Shown: piece by piece, positions 34,681-43,231 of the stretch
Layout: each line of letters opens with the position of its first letter
Position numbering within the stretch: position 1 is the stretch's first letter
Assembly (NCBI RefSeq): GCF_002895525.1
Contig: NZ_AZRL01000021.1
Coordinates: 124,001-188,000 of the forward strand
Reading direction: 5' to 3'
From: Petrotoga olearia DSM 13574
GTDB lineage: Bacteria; Thermotogota; Thermotogae; Petrotogales; Petrotogaceae
DNA length: 64,000 nt
The notes under the pieces: model-generated
The model's database searches: none
What the model was told of the DNA's origin: nothing
What the model saw: the letters and a program-made list of their open reading frames with translations, nothing else
Position numbers and translations under genes: made by a program

Positions 34681-35133
34681 TTACACTCGAAAATTATCTT
34701 TTATATTGGAGTATTTATCAGTATTTTCAACGAAATCAATTATCTTTTTTTCTATTTGATCTCTTATCTTTCTAAAAGCTTCTAATTGTTCCTCTTCAGA
34801 ACCTTGTACACTGGCTGGATCATCAAAGGGCCAATGCAGCCTTATACTAACGCCAGGGAAAAAAGGACATTCTTTTTCTGCTTTGGAACATACCGTTATT
34901 AAAAAACCAAACCTATCGTTCAAGTATATATCCAAACTTTTTGAGTATTGTCCGACCATAGATACTCCTTTTTCTTCCATGACTTTTATGGTCATAGGAT
35001 GAATTTCGCTGGCTTCCATACCTGCACTGTAAGCCTCGAACTTATCTTCTCCGTATTTCTTCAAAAACGCCTGAGCCATCTGACTTCTAGCAGAATTTCT
35101 CGAACATAAGAACAAAACTCTGATTTTATTCAT
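34681..35133 (-). CDS. arsC: Arsenate reductase, thioredoxin-coupled (LMW-PTP fold)
   Basis: 150-aa reductase of arsenate to arsenite. Catalytic P-loop C10-S-R-N-S-A-R16, and the redox pair Cys82 and Cys89 (VCSKAEKECPFF), the same three positions as in Staphylococcus aureus pI258 ArsC, so it should use thioredoxin. Start ATG 35133 with SD GGGAGG; it overlaps fliJ by 8 bp. No arsenite exporter or ArsR is adjacent, so detoxification would depend on genes elsewhere. Low-molecular-weight phosphatase activity is a side possibility. Confidence 0.9.
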   Translation of the reverse strand: MNKIRVLFLCSRNSARSQMAQAFLKKYGEDKFEAYSAGMEASEIHPMTIKVMEEKGVSMVGQYSKSLDIYLNDRFGFLITVCSKAEKECPFFPGVSIRLHWPFDDPASVQGSEEEQLEAFRKIRDQIEKKIIDFVENTDKYSNIKDNFRV

Positions 35134-35578
35134 AATTTTCCTCCCTAGGATGATGGTTTAATCTTGCAATTTCGTCTAATTCTCTTATATCTGCTCTCTT
35201 TTCTTGAACTTTAAATTCGTTAAGTCTTTTATCTTTAAGTTTTTGAAGAATATCCTTTTCACTTTTAGCTTTTAAATAATTTTGCCGGGCAGTTTCTTCT
35301 TCTTGTAGTTGTTCTTGTAACTCTAAACGTAGTTGTGACAATTGATCATTTAAATAATTATTATACTCTATCATACTTAATAGTTTAGTAATTGAGATAG
35401 TATCTTTTACCTCTTTTATGAATTCTGTTGAAAAGGTATCGATCTTATTGTTCATCTTATTAATTTCGTCTTCAACTAACTGTCTTTGTTTATTTTTTAT
35501 TCCTAATTCTATTCTTGCGGTATCTTCTAAACTTTTTTTTAGATCTTTCAATCGTTCAAGACGAAATTCAAACTTCAC
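35126..35578 (-). CDS. fliJ: Flagellar export protein FliJ
   Basis: 150-aa coiled-coil protein of the flagellar type III export apparatus, where FliJ sits in the FliI ATPase ring and escorts chaperones. N-terminal MKFEFRLERLKDLKKSLEDTARIELG is typical, followed by continuous amphipathic helices to RELDEIA. GTG 35578 with SD GGGGG. It lies alone, outside a large flagellar cluster, between a regulator and arsC. Confidence 0.82.
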   Translation of the reverse strand: MKFEFRLERLKDLKKSLEDTARIELGIKNKQRQLVEDEINKMNNKIDTFSTEFIKEVKDTISITKLLSMIEYNNYLNDQLSQLRLELQEQLQEEETARQNYLKAKSEKDILQKLKDKRLNEFKVQEKRADIRELDEIARLNHHPREENYE

Positions 35579-35606
35579 TGTTCATCCCCCTATTCAGTTT
35601 AAGACT

Positions 35607-37244
35607 TCATTTAATTCCGTATCTATCCAGCTTATAATAAAGATTTCTAACAGTTAAACCTAATTTACGAGCAACCTCTGTTTTATTACCATGGCTGGCT
35701 TCTAGTACTTCTAGAATTATCTTTTTCTCAAAGTCTTCAGTCATTTCTTTAAGCGTTCCTGTGACTTCTTCAACCTTTTCTTCCAAATCGGGAATATGTG
35801 TTGAAGTAACTAAGGAATCACTGTTGTCCATCGCCAACATAGCTCGGTCTATTACGTTTTCCAACTCTCTTATGTTCCCTGGCCACGAATAATTCATCAA
35901 TTTATTCAATGCATCTTCAGTAAATCCATAAACTATTCTACCATACTTTCTATTTAAATTATGTAGTAGTTGCTGAGCTAGTTCAGGTATGTCTTCCTTT
36001 CTTTCTCTTAATGGAGGAACTTCAATACTTACTACTGAAATTTTGTACAAAAGTTCTTTAGAAAATTTACCCAAACTTGAAAGAATCTTTAAATCTTCGG
36101 TTGTTGAAAAAATGAACCTCACATCAGGAATAAAATCGTAATAATCCGTATCGAAAACATTGTCTTTAAGAAAAGTTAAAAGTTTTCTCTGCATTTCTAA
36201 ATCCATTAAATCAATATTTTCCAAAAAAAGTGTCCCTTCATTAGCTTGAGCCAAATAGCTATTTCCCCCAAAAAGGTACTCTTCCTGTCTTTCTTTTGGA
36301 ATCAAAGAAAAATTTAATTTTAAATATGGTCCATCTTTTCTCGGACTTGCATTGTGAATAGCTTGTGCTAGAACCTCTTTCCCTACCCCAAATTCTCCTA
36401 TTAATAAAAGGTCCACGTCTACAGATGCTACTTTACTTGCTTGAGCTATTACATCTTTCATAATTTCAGATTTTACTACTAAATCGTCGAAGGTGTGTGT
36501 GGCACTCTCTTTTTTTAGCATCCTTTTCGTTGCCTCAAGTTCGTTTATCAATCTTTGAATCTCGGAAATATCATGAATAACGGCGACACTTCCTTTAAAC
36601 TCATTTTTAACAAAAAGTGGGGTGACGCTTGCTACTACTTCTTTTTTGTTCGTAGCCAATCTTTTTCTTACATTGTATATAGGTTTTTTCTCTCTTGCAC
36701 ATTGAATATGTAAACTTTCACCTTCTGCTAAATCTATAGTGGCAGGTTTACCAATGACCTCCCTTGGTGTTAGCCCTGTGATTCTTGTATAAGCTCTGTT
36801 GACCATGGTAACACGACCTTCTTGATCAGCTACGGAAATCGCATCGGAAGTAGAATCAATTATGGAACTTAAGAGCGCCTCCATTTCTCTTAGATTAGTA
36901 ATCTCTTCGGCTAATTTTTGTAATGTGGTGATATCTCTGAAGACAGCTGCAACGGCGATAGTTTCATTATTATCATTTTTTATAGGGATGCGGGAAGTTA
37001 AAATAACTTTATCTCCTAAACTTTGTAATTTGTCGTATTCTGGTTCCCCGGTTCTTAAAACAATATGCAATCTTGTGTTTGGAACATTTTCAACTACATT
37101 TTGCCTTATTATTTTTTCTTTATCAACCTCTAAAATCTTACAGGCGGAGTCGTTTATGTAAAAAATCTTTTCTCTTTCATCTATAACCATTACTCCATCT
37201 TGTAACTGATCAAGAACATACCGCATCAGTTCTACTTCTTTCAT
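35607..37244 (-). CDS. PAS-PAS-AAA+-Fis regulator lacking the sigma54 contact loop
   Basis: 545-aa regulator shaped like a bacterial enhancer-binding protein: PAS 1 (about 1-115), PAS 2 (about 118-235), AAA+ (about 250-485), Fis-type HTH at the C-terminus (VARKLGLTVRNLYYKLDRYGI). Walker A is GEFGVGKE, near normal. But the segment that should hold GAFTGA reads EEYLFGGNSYLAQANEGTLFL, with the loop deleted, and Walker B is LFLENID instead of LFLDEI. Remodelling of sigma54 polymerase is therefore unlikely; it may act like TyrR on sigma70-type promoters. PAS domains suggest redox or ligand sensing. SD GAGGGGTGA before ATG 37244. Confidence 0.88.
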   Translation of the reverse strand: MKEVELMRYVLDQLQDGVMVIDEREKIFYINDSACKILEVDKEKIIRQNVVENVPNTRLHIVLRTGEPEYDKLQSLGDKVILTSRIPIKNDNNETIAVAAVFRDITTLQKLAEEITNLREMEALLSSIIDSTSDAISVADQEGRVTMVNRAYTRITGLTPREVIGKPATIDLAEGESLHIQCAREKKPIYNVRKRLATNKKEVVASVTPLFVKNEFKGSVAVIHDISEIQRLINELEATKRMLKKESATHTFDDLVVKSEIMKDVIAQASKVASVDVDLLLIGEFGVGKEVLAQAIHNASPRKDGPYLKLNFSLIPKERQEEYLFGGNSYLAQANEGTLFLENIDLMDLEMQRKLLTFLKDNVFDTDYYDFIPDVRFIFSTTEDLKILSSLGKFSKELLYKISVVSIEVPPLRERKEDIPELAQQLLHNLNRKYGRIVYGFTEDALNKLMNYSWPGNIRELENVIDRAMLAMDNSDSLVTSTHIPDLEEKVEEVTGTLKEMTEDFEKKIILEVLEASHGNKTEVARKLGLTVRNLYYKLDRYGIK

Positions 37245-37273
37245 GAAATCACCCCTCTGATAGTCACCAACGT

Positions 37274-38236
37274 TTATTGTGACGTTGAAAAAACTTCATC
37301 GTCTTCTTTTAAATTGTGAGCCTGAATCCAACCATTTTCAAATCCTAATTCATACAAATAGTCTACTACTTCCTGATATTCTGATTTGTATAAATATCTT
37401 GATAATTTTTCATAATTTTTTGCCTTATAAACTGGAACGTACTGGTCCATTAAACTGACATGTACCTTTTCGGAAACATCATACTTTAAGAATTTTAAGG
37501 CTTCTTTCGCTTGGTTTATTAGATTGGGTAAAACTAAAATACGAATTATTATTCCTCTTTTCAAAATGTTAGACTTTTCATCTACTATAAAAGTTTCACC
37601 AATCTGACGATACATCTCTTTAACAGCTAACTGCATATTACTCCAGTAATCATTTACTCCTGAATACCTTTTACTAACTATATTACTAGTATACCTTATA
37701 TCAGCCAAATATATATCAACGACATCCTCCATCAGCTTTAAAGTTTTAATATTTTCATAAGAGGAAGTATTCCACACTATAGGTAATCTAAATCCACGTT
37801 CTATTGCATATATCAAAGCATCAAAAATAAAAGGTAAGTATGGAGTGGCTGTTACCAAATCTAAGTTAGCAGCCTTCATTTCATTCTGTAATTTTAAGAA
37901 AATTTCTCCTAAATCGATTGTTGAAATGTTCTTTCCGAAACCCAGTTGACTAAAATTAAAATTCTGACAATAAACACACCTCATCGTACAATTGCTAAAG
38001 AAAATACCACCTGCACCATTTTCTCCTTGCAAGACAGGCTCTTCTCCAGGATAAAGAACATACTCGGAAATTTTTATTTCGTTCCCGACCCTACAAGTTC
38101 CAATATTTGTTAATCTATTTACTTTACACTGGCGAGGGCAAAGATCACATTTTTCTAATCGTTTCATCAAATAATCACGTCTCTTATGAAGTTCACCTGA
38201 CTCGTATAACTTCATGTAAGAAGGTAAAATGTCCAT
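37274..38236 (-). CDS. Radical SAM protein, PflX-type (pyruvate formate-lyase activase homologue)
   Basis: About 320-aa Fe-S enzyme of the family called PflX (COG1313). ATG 38236 is preferred: GGAGGT lies 12 bases upstream, whereas the ATG at 38269 has no SD. N-terminal cysteine cluster CDLCPRQCKVNR with GTCRVG, then the radical SAM triad CTMRCVYCQN, and later TATPYLPF and LADIRYTSN. The family modifies an unknown protein or peptide; no PFL gene is nearby. It is followed by the regulator gene 29 bp downstream and preceded by a GC-rich repeat. Confidence 0.85.
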   Translation of the reverse strand: MDILPSYMKLYESGELHKRRDYLMKRLEKCDLCPRQCKVNRLTNIGTCRVGNEIKISEYVLYPGEEPVLQGENGAGGIFFSNCTMRCVYCQNFNFSQLGFGKNISTIDLGEIFLKLQNEMKAANLDLVTATPYLPFIFDALIYAIERGFRLPIVWNTSSYENIKTLKLMEDVVDIYLADIRYTSNIVSKRYSGVNDYWSNMQLAVKEMYRQIGETFIVDEKSNILKRGIIIRILVLPNLINQAKEALKFLKYDVSEKVHVSLMDQYVPVYKAKNYEKLSRYLYKSEYQEVVDYLYELGFENGWIQAHNLKEDDEVFSTSQ

Positions 38237-38291
38237 CTTATAATTATAACCTCCACAATTATCTGTCATTATTACTTACATACAATCTACT

Positions 38292-38360
38292 TTAGCTCCC
38301 CTTCGCCCAGCAACCCGCCCGGATGGGTGGGGGGAGGGCTCCGCCCTGTAACCCTTTTAA
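38292..38360 (+). repeat. GC-rich intergenic repeat, complete head plus tail (copy D)
   Basis: Head TAGCTCCCCTTCGCCCAGCA followed by ACCCGCCC, a short inverted stretch (CGCCCGGATGGGTGGG), then tail GAGGGCTCCGCCCTGTAACC plus CTTTTAAA. The most compact complete copy in the window. Confidence 0.8.
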
Positions 38361-38446
38361 AATCAAAATCTTATTTTTGAAAATCTTTTTATTTCTAAAG
38401 TGCCTAAATCTATCATACTGTGTTTAAAGATACTATAATATTATAT

Positions 38447-39319
38447 TTAGCCCCCCTTAGTCCCACTTCCCATCCTATCACCCATCTCATAGGAAGGAAA
38501 CGCACAACATTCGTAACTATAACTAATCCGGTAATTTTCTCTTTCAGCTTTTTCGATAACTTTGCCAATAGGTTGAACAATTTTATTTACAATACCTAAA
38601 AGGTTGGTTTGTAGCTCTTCTCTATATTTCCCTTTAGGATGCATGCAGCCTAAAGTTAACTTTTTATGTGGAAAATCTTTTCTTACCTTTGAAAGAAAAG
38701 AAACAACTTCAGACACTTTTGGAGGTTGATAAGAATAGAATTCAGACCCAACGGTGGGTATAAAAACGAGAAATATTATTTCCTCTATTCGATCTCGAAA
38801 TTTTTTTAATTTTTCAATCGCTTTTATTTCATGAGAGAATTCACCTTTATTCAAACCTATAGTAATATGTGGTTTAACGTCAAAATCATTCTTTACGAGC
38901 AACTCAAATGAATCCCAAATCTTCTCAAAATCCAATTCCTCATAAACCTCTTTTACCGTTTGCTGATCTCCAACCAAATCAAAAGATACGGTATTTGCAA
39001 GCTTTTTTAAAATCTGGATGTCTTTTTCATCCACGTAGCCAGTATGTACATTATATTTCAAATTATATCTAGTTTTTAGATTATATAGTATATCTTCAAA
39101 AATTGCTATTGGAACCTTTCCATCAGGTAGTAATCCACCACTAATTAAAAAAGAAGTGAATCCATTTTTTACTAAATCTTCTATATCTTTTATTCTGGCC
39201 ATATTATTTAGATAGTGGCCACCACAATGTTTACAGTTCAGAAAACAATAATTTCCTGTTAATGATATCGAAGAAGTATTCTTTAAAATAACGAATTCAA
39301 TCTCTTTAATCAACGCCAT
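38447..39319 (-). CDS. Biotin-synthase-like radical SAM protein (COG1856-like)
   Basis: 290-aa radical SAM enzyme. The cluster triad is CFLNCKHCGGHYL near residue 24; strands with HTGYVDEKDIQ and SFDLVGD follow, and a second conserved site CMHPKGKYR sits late in the barrel. This resembles the group of uncharacterised BioB homologues to which, as far as I recall, the two-part lipoyl synthases (LipS) are related; that link is tentative. ATG 39319 overlaps the rnc 3' end by 14 bp. The last codons (GDRMGSGTKGG, stop) lie in a GC-rich stretch resembling the head module of the intergenic repeat. Confidence 0.75.
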   Translation of the reverse strand: MALIKEIEFVILKNTSSISLTGNYCFLNCKHCGGHYLNNMARIKDIEDLVKNGFTSFLISGGLLPDGKVPIAIFEDILYNLKTRYNLKYNVHTGYVDEKDIQILKKLANTVSFDLVGDQQTVKEVYEELDFEKIWDSFELLVKNDFDVKPHITIGLNKGEFSHEIKAIEKLKKFRDRIEEIIFLVFIPTVGSEFYSYQPPKVSEVVSFLSKVRKDFPHKKLTLGCMHPKGKYREELQTNLLGIVNKIVQPIGKVIEKAERENYRISYSYECCAFPSYEMGDRMGSGTKGG

Positions 39320-40067
39320 TGTTTTCACCAATAGAATTCAAAAACTTCTCACAAGCAATTTTTGCCGCTAATTGTTCGGCAATTTTCTTTGAAAAACCTT
39401 CACCTATTCCAAGTATCTCATCATCAAGTTTAACAGCAACCTTGTATTTTTTCATATGTGATGGCCCAGAAGCACTTAATAACTCATATTCAGGCAATTT
39501 TTTTGCTTTTTCTTGCGTTAGCTCTTGTAACTTTGTTTTATAATCGAGAAAAATATTGCCTTCAACAGCATTTTCAATGTATTCCTTCATGTTTTTTATT
39601 ATATACTTCTTTACCTTTTCATATCCACAACTTATATAAATACAAGCAAACACTGCTTCCATAGTATCGGATAAAATTGACTTTTTCCTTCGTCCACTTT
39701 GTTTGTCTTCACCCTTACTTAAAAAAATAAAATTATCTAACCCTAGTTTTAAAGCGACTTCAGCCAAAATGACTTCGCTCCCTATAATAGCCCTCGCCTT
39801 TGACATTTCTCCTTCGGAAAGATAATAGTTGTTGTAAAGAAACTCGGAGATAACTAACTCCAAAACGGCATCTCCGAGAAATTCTAACCTTTCATTAGAA
39901 TCCAGTCTTCTTTGAATATTTTCGCTATCGAAAACATACGATTTATGACACAATGCTTCAAACAACAGCTTTTCATTGACACATGCTGGTAGAAGAAGCC
40001 TCTTTTTTGCACTTTTTAGCGTTTCTTCCTCTTGCAAAGTCAATTTTAAATTATCCTCATACTTCAT
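39306..40067 (-). CDS. rnc: Ribonuclease III
   Basis: 253-aa double-strand RNase processing rRNA precursors and structured mRNAs. Catalytic signature NERLEFLGDAVLELVISEFLY, the second acidic site SDTMEAVFACIYI, and a C-terminal dsRNA-binding domain (about 180-250: KTKLQELTQEKAKKLPEY.. GEGFSKKIAEQLAAKIACEKFL). The ATG overlaps the transketolase stop codon (ATGA). Confidence 0.95.
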   Translation of the reverse strand: MKYEDNLKLTLQEEETLKSAKKRLLLPACVNEKLLFEALCHKSYVFDSENIQRRLDSNERLEFLGDAVLELVISEFLYNNYYLSEGEMSKARAIIGSEVILAEVALKLGLDNFIFLSKGEDKQSGRRKKSILSDTMEAVFACIYISCGYEKVKKYIIKNMKEYIENAVEGNIFLDYKTKLQELTQEKAKKLPEYELLSASGPSHMKKYKVAVKLDDEILGIGEGFSKKIAEQLAAKIACEKFLNSIGENNGVD

Positions 40068-41959
40068 TTGTTTTCAATTAATCCTTTCATCTTATTTACC
40101 AACGATTCTACGTCATATCCATAAATCTTTAGCAAATCATTGATTGTTCCAGACGGTGTATAGTCTCTTAATCCCATAGGTTCAAAATAAGAGGGTTTCA
40201 AAGAATTTCTGATCATAGCTTTTGATAATTCATTTGACAAACCATTTTCTACGTTGTGGTCTTCTAAAGTTAACACAATAGTATTGTCAACAAATTCTTT
40301 AACCTGGATAAGGTCAAAATCCAAAGGAGTCGGTACGCCAATTACTGTAATTTGAATATTTTCTTCTTTCAACTTATCAGCTGCTTCAACCGCTAAATGA
40401 GCAAAGCTTCCGTATGTGAATACTGTTAGATCTTTACCTTTTCTAAAAATATCCAACTTCCCATACTCAAAGTTATAATCGTTACCGTAATAAACGTCGC
40501 CTTTTTCATCTAACAAAATTGGAAGGTTTGATCTTCCCATAGCAATCACAAAGTTACCGGGAACTTTTGCAGCGTACCTAATCGCTTTATCAGTTTGATT
40601 TGCATCACAAGGTACAATTAATTTAGTATAGTATAAGCTTCTGACTATCCCAATATAATTGACTTCATGATGGGTCTTACCATCTTCTCCAACATCCATA
40701 CCACAATGGGTGACAACGGTCTTTAAATTAGTGTGATTAATATCGTTTAATCTTTGCTGATTAAATACCTCATCTAAACCAAATACTCCAAAATCAGCGA
40801 AAAAAGTTAATACTCCACTAACAGACAATGCTCCACCAATCGTAGCAGCGTTATGTTCCTCAATGCCAATTTGAATGTAGCCTTCAGGATTGACTTTTTC
40901 AAATTTTCCCAAATTAACGGAGGGTTTCAAATCACAATCAATAGCGACTACTGGAAAGTTATCCTTATTCAGTTTTGCAAGATCAGCAATAGCGTTCCCA
41001 AAGGCGTTACGATTCGCAACCTTTGTCCCCTTTTCATAAACTATAGGTTGCCCCGTTTCAACCTTCAATTCTATATTTGGATAGTTCAATTTATCCCTAG
41101 TTAAAGCCATATTTTTTCTTCTTTCAATGTACTTTTCCACATCGTTCTCTAAACCTAATTCTTCTAAAGCCTTACTTAATTGTTCCTTGGTGAGCGCTTT
41201 ACCGTGATAGGTCGGAGTGTTTTCCATAAAAGAAACTCCTCTACCTATATTCGTCTTGCATACAATCACTGTTGGTCTTAATGGTTCATTTTCGGCCACT
41301 TCCAACGCCTTATTGATCTGCTCAAAATCATGACCATCAATTTCTATTAGGTTCCAACCAGCTGCTTTGTATTCGCCAACTATATTTACTGATAATATAT
41401 CTCTGGCTCTACCGGATATTTGAATGTCGTTGTAATCCAGTAGAACAATTAGGTTATTTAGGCCTTCTTTTATAGCAGTTCTCCTTGCTTCAGCAATCTG
41501 CCCTTTCGAACTTTCTCCATCACTACTAAAAACGTAAACTCTATAATCTTTTTTCCTCTTTTTAGCAGCTAAAGCCATCCCTACCCCAGCAGATAAACCT
41601 TGACCTAAATTGCCTGTTGACCACTCAACACCCGGTATTCCGCGGGTAACATGTCCTTCAAATATACTTCCAGCATATCTGAATCCCGAAATAACTTCTT
41701 CGATATCTATAAAGCCCATTCTCCCTAAAGCTGTATAAAAACCAGGGGAAGTATGCCCGTGACTAACCACAATTCTATCTCTATCTGGGTTGAAAGGATC
41801 CTCTGGGAAAATATTTGCCCTATTTAAAACAGATAAAAACATGTCAATTGAAGACATAGACCCTGCAGGATGACCAGAATTAGCCACAGTGGTCATCTTC
41901 AGAATATCTCCTCTGGCGATTAACGACAAACTTTTTAGTTCTTTTAAACTTTTTTTCAA
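40064..41959 (-). CDS. tkt: Transketolase
   Basis: 631-aa thiamine-diphosphate enzyme moving two-carbon units in the pentose phosphate pathway, encoded as one chain. TTG 41959 is chosen because GGAGGTG lies six bases upstream. Seen: ANSGHPAGSMSSID and the ThDP-binding SSDGESSKGQ in the N-domain, GIEEHNAATIGGALS with the catalytic Glu in the pyrimidine domain, and the C-domain. DXP synthase is less likely because ispG/dxr-type operon neighbours and DXS-specific length are missing. Coupled to rnc by a 4-bp overlap. Confidence 0.92.
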   Translation of the reverse strand: MKKSLKELKSLSLIARGDILKMTTVANSGHPAGSMSSIDMFLSVLNRANIFPEDPFNPDRDRIVVSHGHTSPGFYTALGRMGFIDIEEVISGFRYAGSIFEGHVTRGIPGVEWSTGNLGQGLSAGVGMALAAKKRKKDYRVYVFSSDGESSKGQIAEARRTAIKEGLNNLIVLLDYNDIQISGRARDILSVNIVGEYKAAGWNLIEIDGHDFEQINKALEVAENEPLRPTVIVCKTNIGRGVSFMENTPTYHGKALTKEQLSKALEELGLENDVEKYIERRKNMALTRDKLNYPNIELKVETGQPIVYEKGTKVANRNAFGNAIADLAKLNKDNFPVVAIDCDLKPSVNLGKFEKVNPEGYIQIGIEEHNAATIGGALSVSGVLTFFADFGVFGLDEVFNQQRLNDINHTNLKTVVTHCGMDVGEDGKTHHEVNYIGIVRSLYYTKLIVPCDANQTDKAIRYAAKVPGNFVIAMGRSNLPILLDEKGDVYYGNDYNFEYGKLDIFRKGKDLTVFTYGSFAHLAVEAADKLKEENIQITVIGVPTPLDFDLIQVKEFVDNTIVLTLEDHNVENGLSNELSKAMIRNSLKPSYFEPMGLRDYTPSGTINDLLKIYGYDVESLVNKMKGLIENK

Positions 41960-41998
41960 TGAATCCACCTCCAAAGAATTTAGATCTAGTATTAGATA

Positions 41999-42208
41999 TT
42001 AGAAAAATCTTCGAATGATAATTGATAGCAATGTGATTATTCCACTGACAATAAGCATTGTTGTAATGGGAATATATAAAACAAAGTTTTCTCTTTTTAT
42101 TATTATATCTCCAGGAAGTCTTCCGAGTTTTATATTAAACGCAAACATCAACCCAATGATTACAAACAAAATACCGATTGTTATGAATACAATTGCAACC
42201 GTTCTCAT
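41999..42208 (-). CDS. DUF2905 small membrane protein
   Basis: 69 aa with two membrane helices (about 4-26 and 45-66) around the family loop KLGRLPGDIIIKRENF, facing one side of the membrane. Function unknown; in many bacteria it sits near ruvB/queA or recombination genes, not here. ATG 42208 has no SD and is preceded directly by a 12-bp stem hairpin, so translation may be controlled or the start may be weak. Lies 25-40 bp upstream of transketolase on the same strand. Confidence 0.85.
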   Translation of the reverse strand: MRTVAIVFITIGILFVIIGLMFAFNIKLGRLPGDIIIKRENFVLYIPITTMLIVSGIITLLSIIIRRFF

Positions 42209-42217
42209 ATGTTCACG

Positions 42218-42273
42218 AAAAACTACTGCAGCAGACTAACTATTTTAGTAACGAAAGGAACGCAGTAGTTTTT
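42218..42273 (-). promoter_or_regulatory. Large hairpin upstream of the DUF2905 gene
   Basis: Minus strand AAAAACTACTGC, 32-nt structured loop, GCAGTAGTTTTT: perfect 12-bp stem ending in T5, nine bases before the DUF2905 ATG. Reads as an intrinsic terminator or attenuator after ricT. Confidence 0.65.
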
Positions 42274-42350
42274 CTCACTCCTTTCAGGATATTTAATATC
42301 CATATTCATCCTTTCTTTGAAATAACCTTAACCATCTTCTCATAGCCTTT

Positions 42351-42380
42351 CCGCCTACGTCGTTAGACGGAGGCAGTTGA
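42351..42380 (-). repeat. Relic of an IS200/IS605-type left end
   Basis: Minus strand TCAACTGCCTCCGTCTAACG continuing ACGTAGGCGG; about 23 of 28 positions match the left end of the IscB element at 48672-48701 (TCAACTACCCACCGTCTAAA). Located 2 bp beyond the ricT stop codon, with no transposase or nuclease attached. Confidence 0.55.
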
Positions 42381-42382
42381 TT

Positions 42383-43210
42383 TTAAGAATTACCGTTGTT
42401 GAAATAGGAAAAAGGAACTTTAATTATGATAGGTTGATTTTCTTCTATTACTTGCAATGAAACTTCTTTTAAGAACACGTTGACCGTTACGACTCTGGCT
42501 GGCTTTCCTTCGTATTCTATTGTAGTATTCTCATTTGGCACATTTTTAAGGACCTCTTTATAAAAATCATTCTCATATTTTAAGCAACAAAGAAGTTTCC
42601 CGCATCTGCCTGAGATTTTAGCGGTGTTAATCATCATCTGTTGCGTCTTTGCAAGTTCCATTTTTATAGAAGAAAAATCTCTCAAAAATCTACTACAACA
42701 AGCTTCTTGCCCACATAAACCAATTGATCCAATCTTCTTTACTTCATCTCTAGCTCCTACCTGTTTAAGTTCAATTCTTGTTTTGTACCTTTTTGCTAAT
42801 ATCTTTACCAATTCTCTGAAATCTATTCTGACATCGGAACCAAAGTAAATTACTAATTTTGATCTATCAAAAGTAAAATCGGCATCAAGAATTCTCATTT
42901 TTAAACCTAATTCTCTAACCATTTGTTTTGCGTATTGTGCTACTTCTTTAACCTTTTCAACATTTTCTTCTATTTGTTTTTTGTCTTCATCTCCAACTTT
43001 TCTAACTATTGAGTTTGGTTCATAACCAATTTCTTCAAACCTCATAGTAACAGGTCCTAACACAACCCTACCAACTTCTATTCCGTTTTCTGTTTGAACC
43101 AAAACATAGTCAAATATATTGATTTTTTCCATCCCTAAATAATTAAAGTAGTTGATGGAACCTAATCTTTCTAATTCTACCCCATAAACTTCAGCTTTTA
43201 GATCTATCAA
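42383..43210 (-). CDS. ricT: RicT (PSP1/YaaT family) protein
   Basis: 275-aa member of the RicAFT group; in Bacillus RicT is part of an Fe-S complex that tunes RNase Y and mRNA maturation, affecting biofilm and sporulation. The PSP1 domain fills the middle, with the characteristic cysteine block GLCGQEACCSRFLRDF and GRCGKLLCCLKYE (cluster ligands). TTG 43210 follows SD GGAGTG. The order yaaR-holB-ricT on one strand equals the Bacillus arrangement. No ricA or ricF is in the window, so the complex may differ. Confidence 0.92.
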   Translation of the reverse strand: MIDLKAEVYGVELERLGSINYFNYLGMEKINIFDYVLVQTENGIEVGRVVLGPVTMRFEEIGYEPNSIVRKVGDEDKKQIEENVEKVKEVAQYAKQMVRELGLKMRILDADFTFDRSKLVIYFGSDVRIDFRELVKILAKRYKTRIELKQVGARDEVKKIGSIGLCGQEACCSRFLRDFSSIKMELAKTQQMMINTAKISGRCGKLLCCLKYENDFYKEVLKNVPNENTTIEYEGKPARVVTVNVFLKEVSLQVIEENQPIIIKVPFSYFNNGNS

Positions 43211-43231
43211 AAGATTTCACTCCTATTGTTA

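Noticed and set aside
35607-37244. Classical sigma54 activator
   Set aside because: The GAFTGA loop is missing and Walker B is altered.
42240-42290. 12-codon leader peptide gene before DUF2905
   Set aside because: The GTG overlaps its own SD and the peptide has no stalling feature; only mentioned as a possibility.
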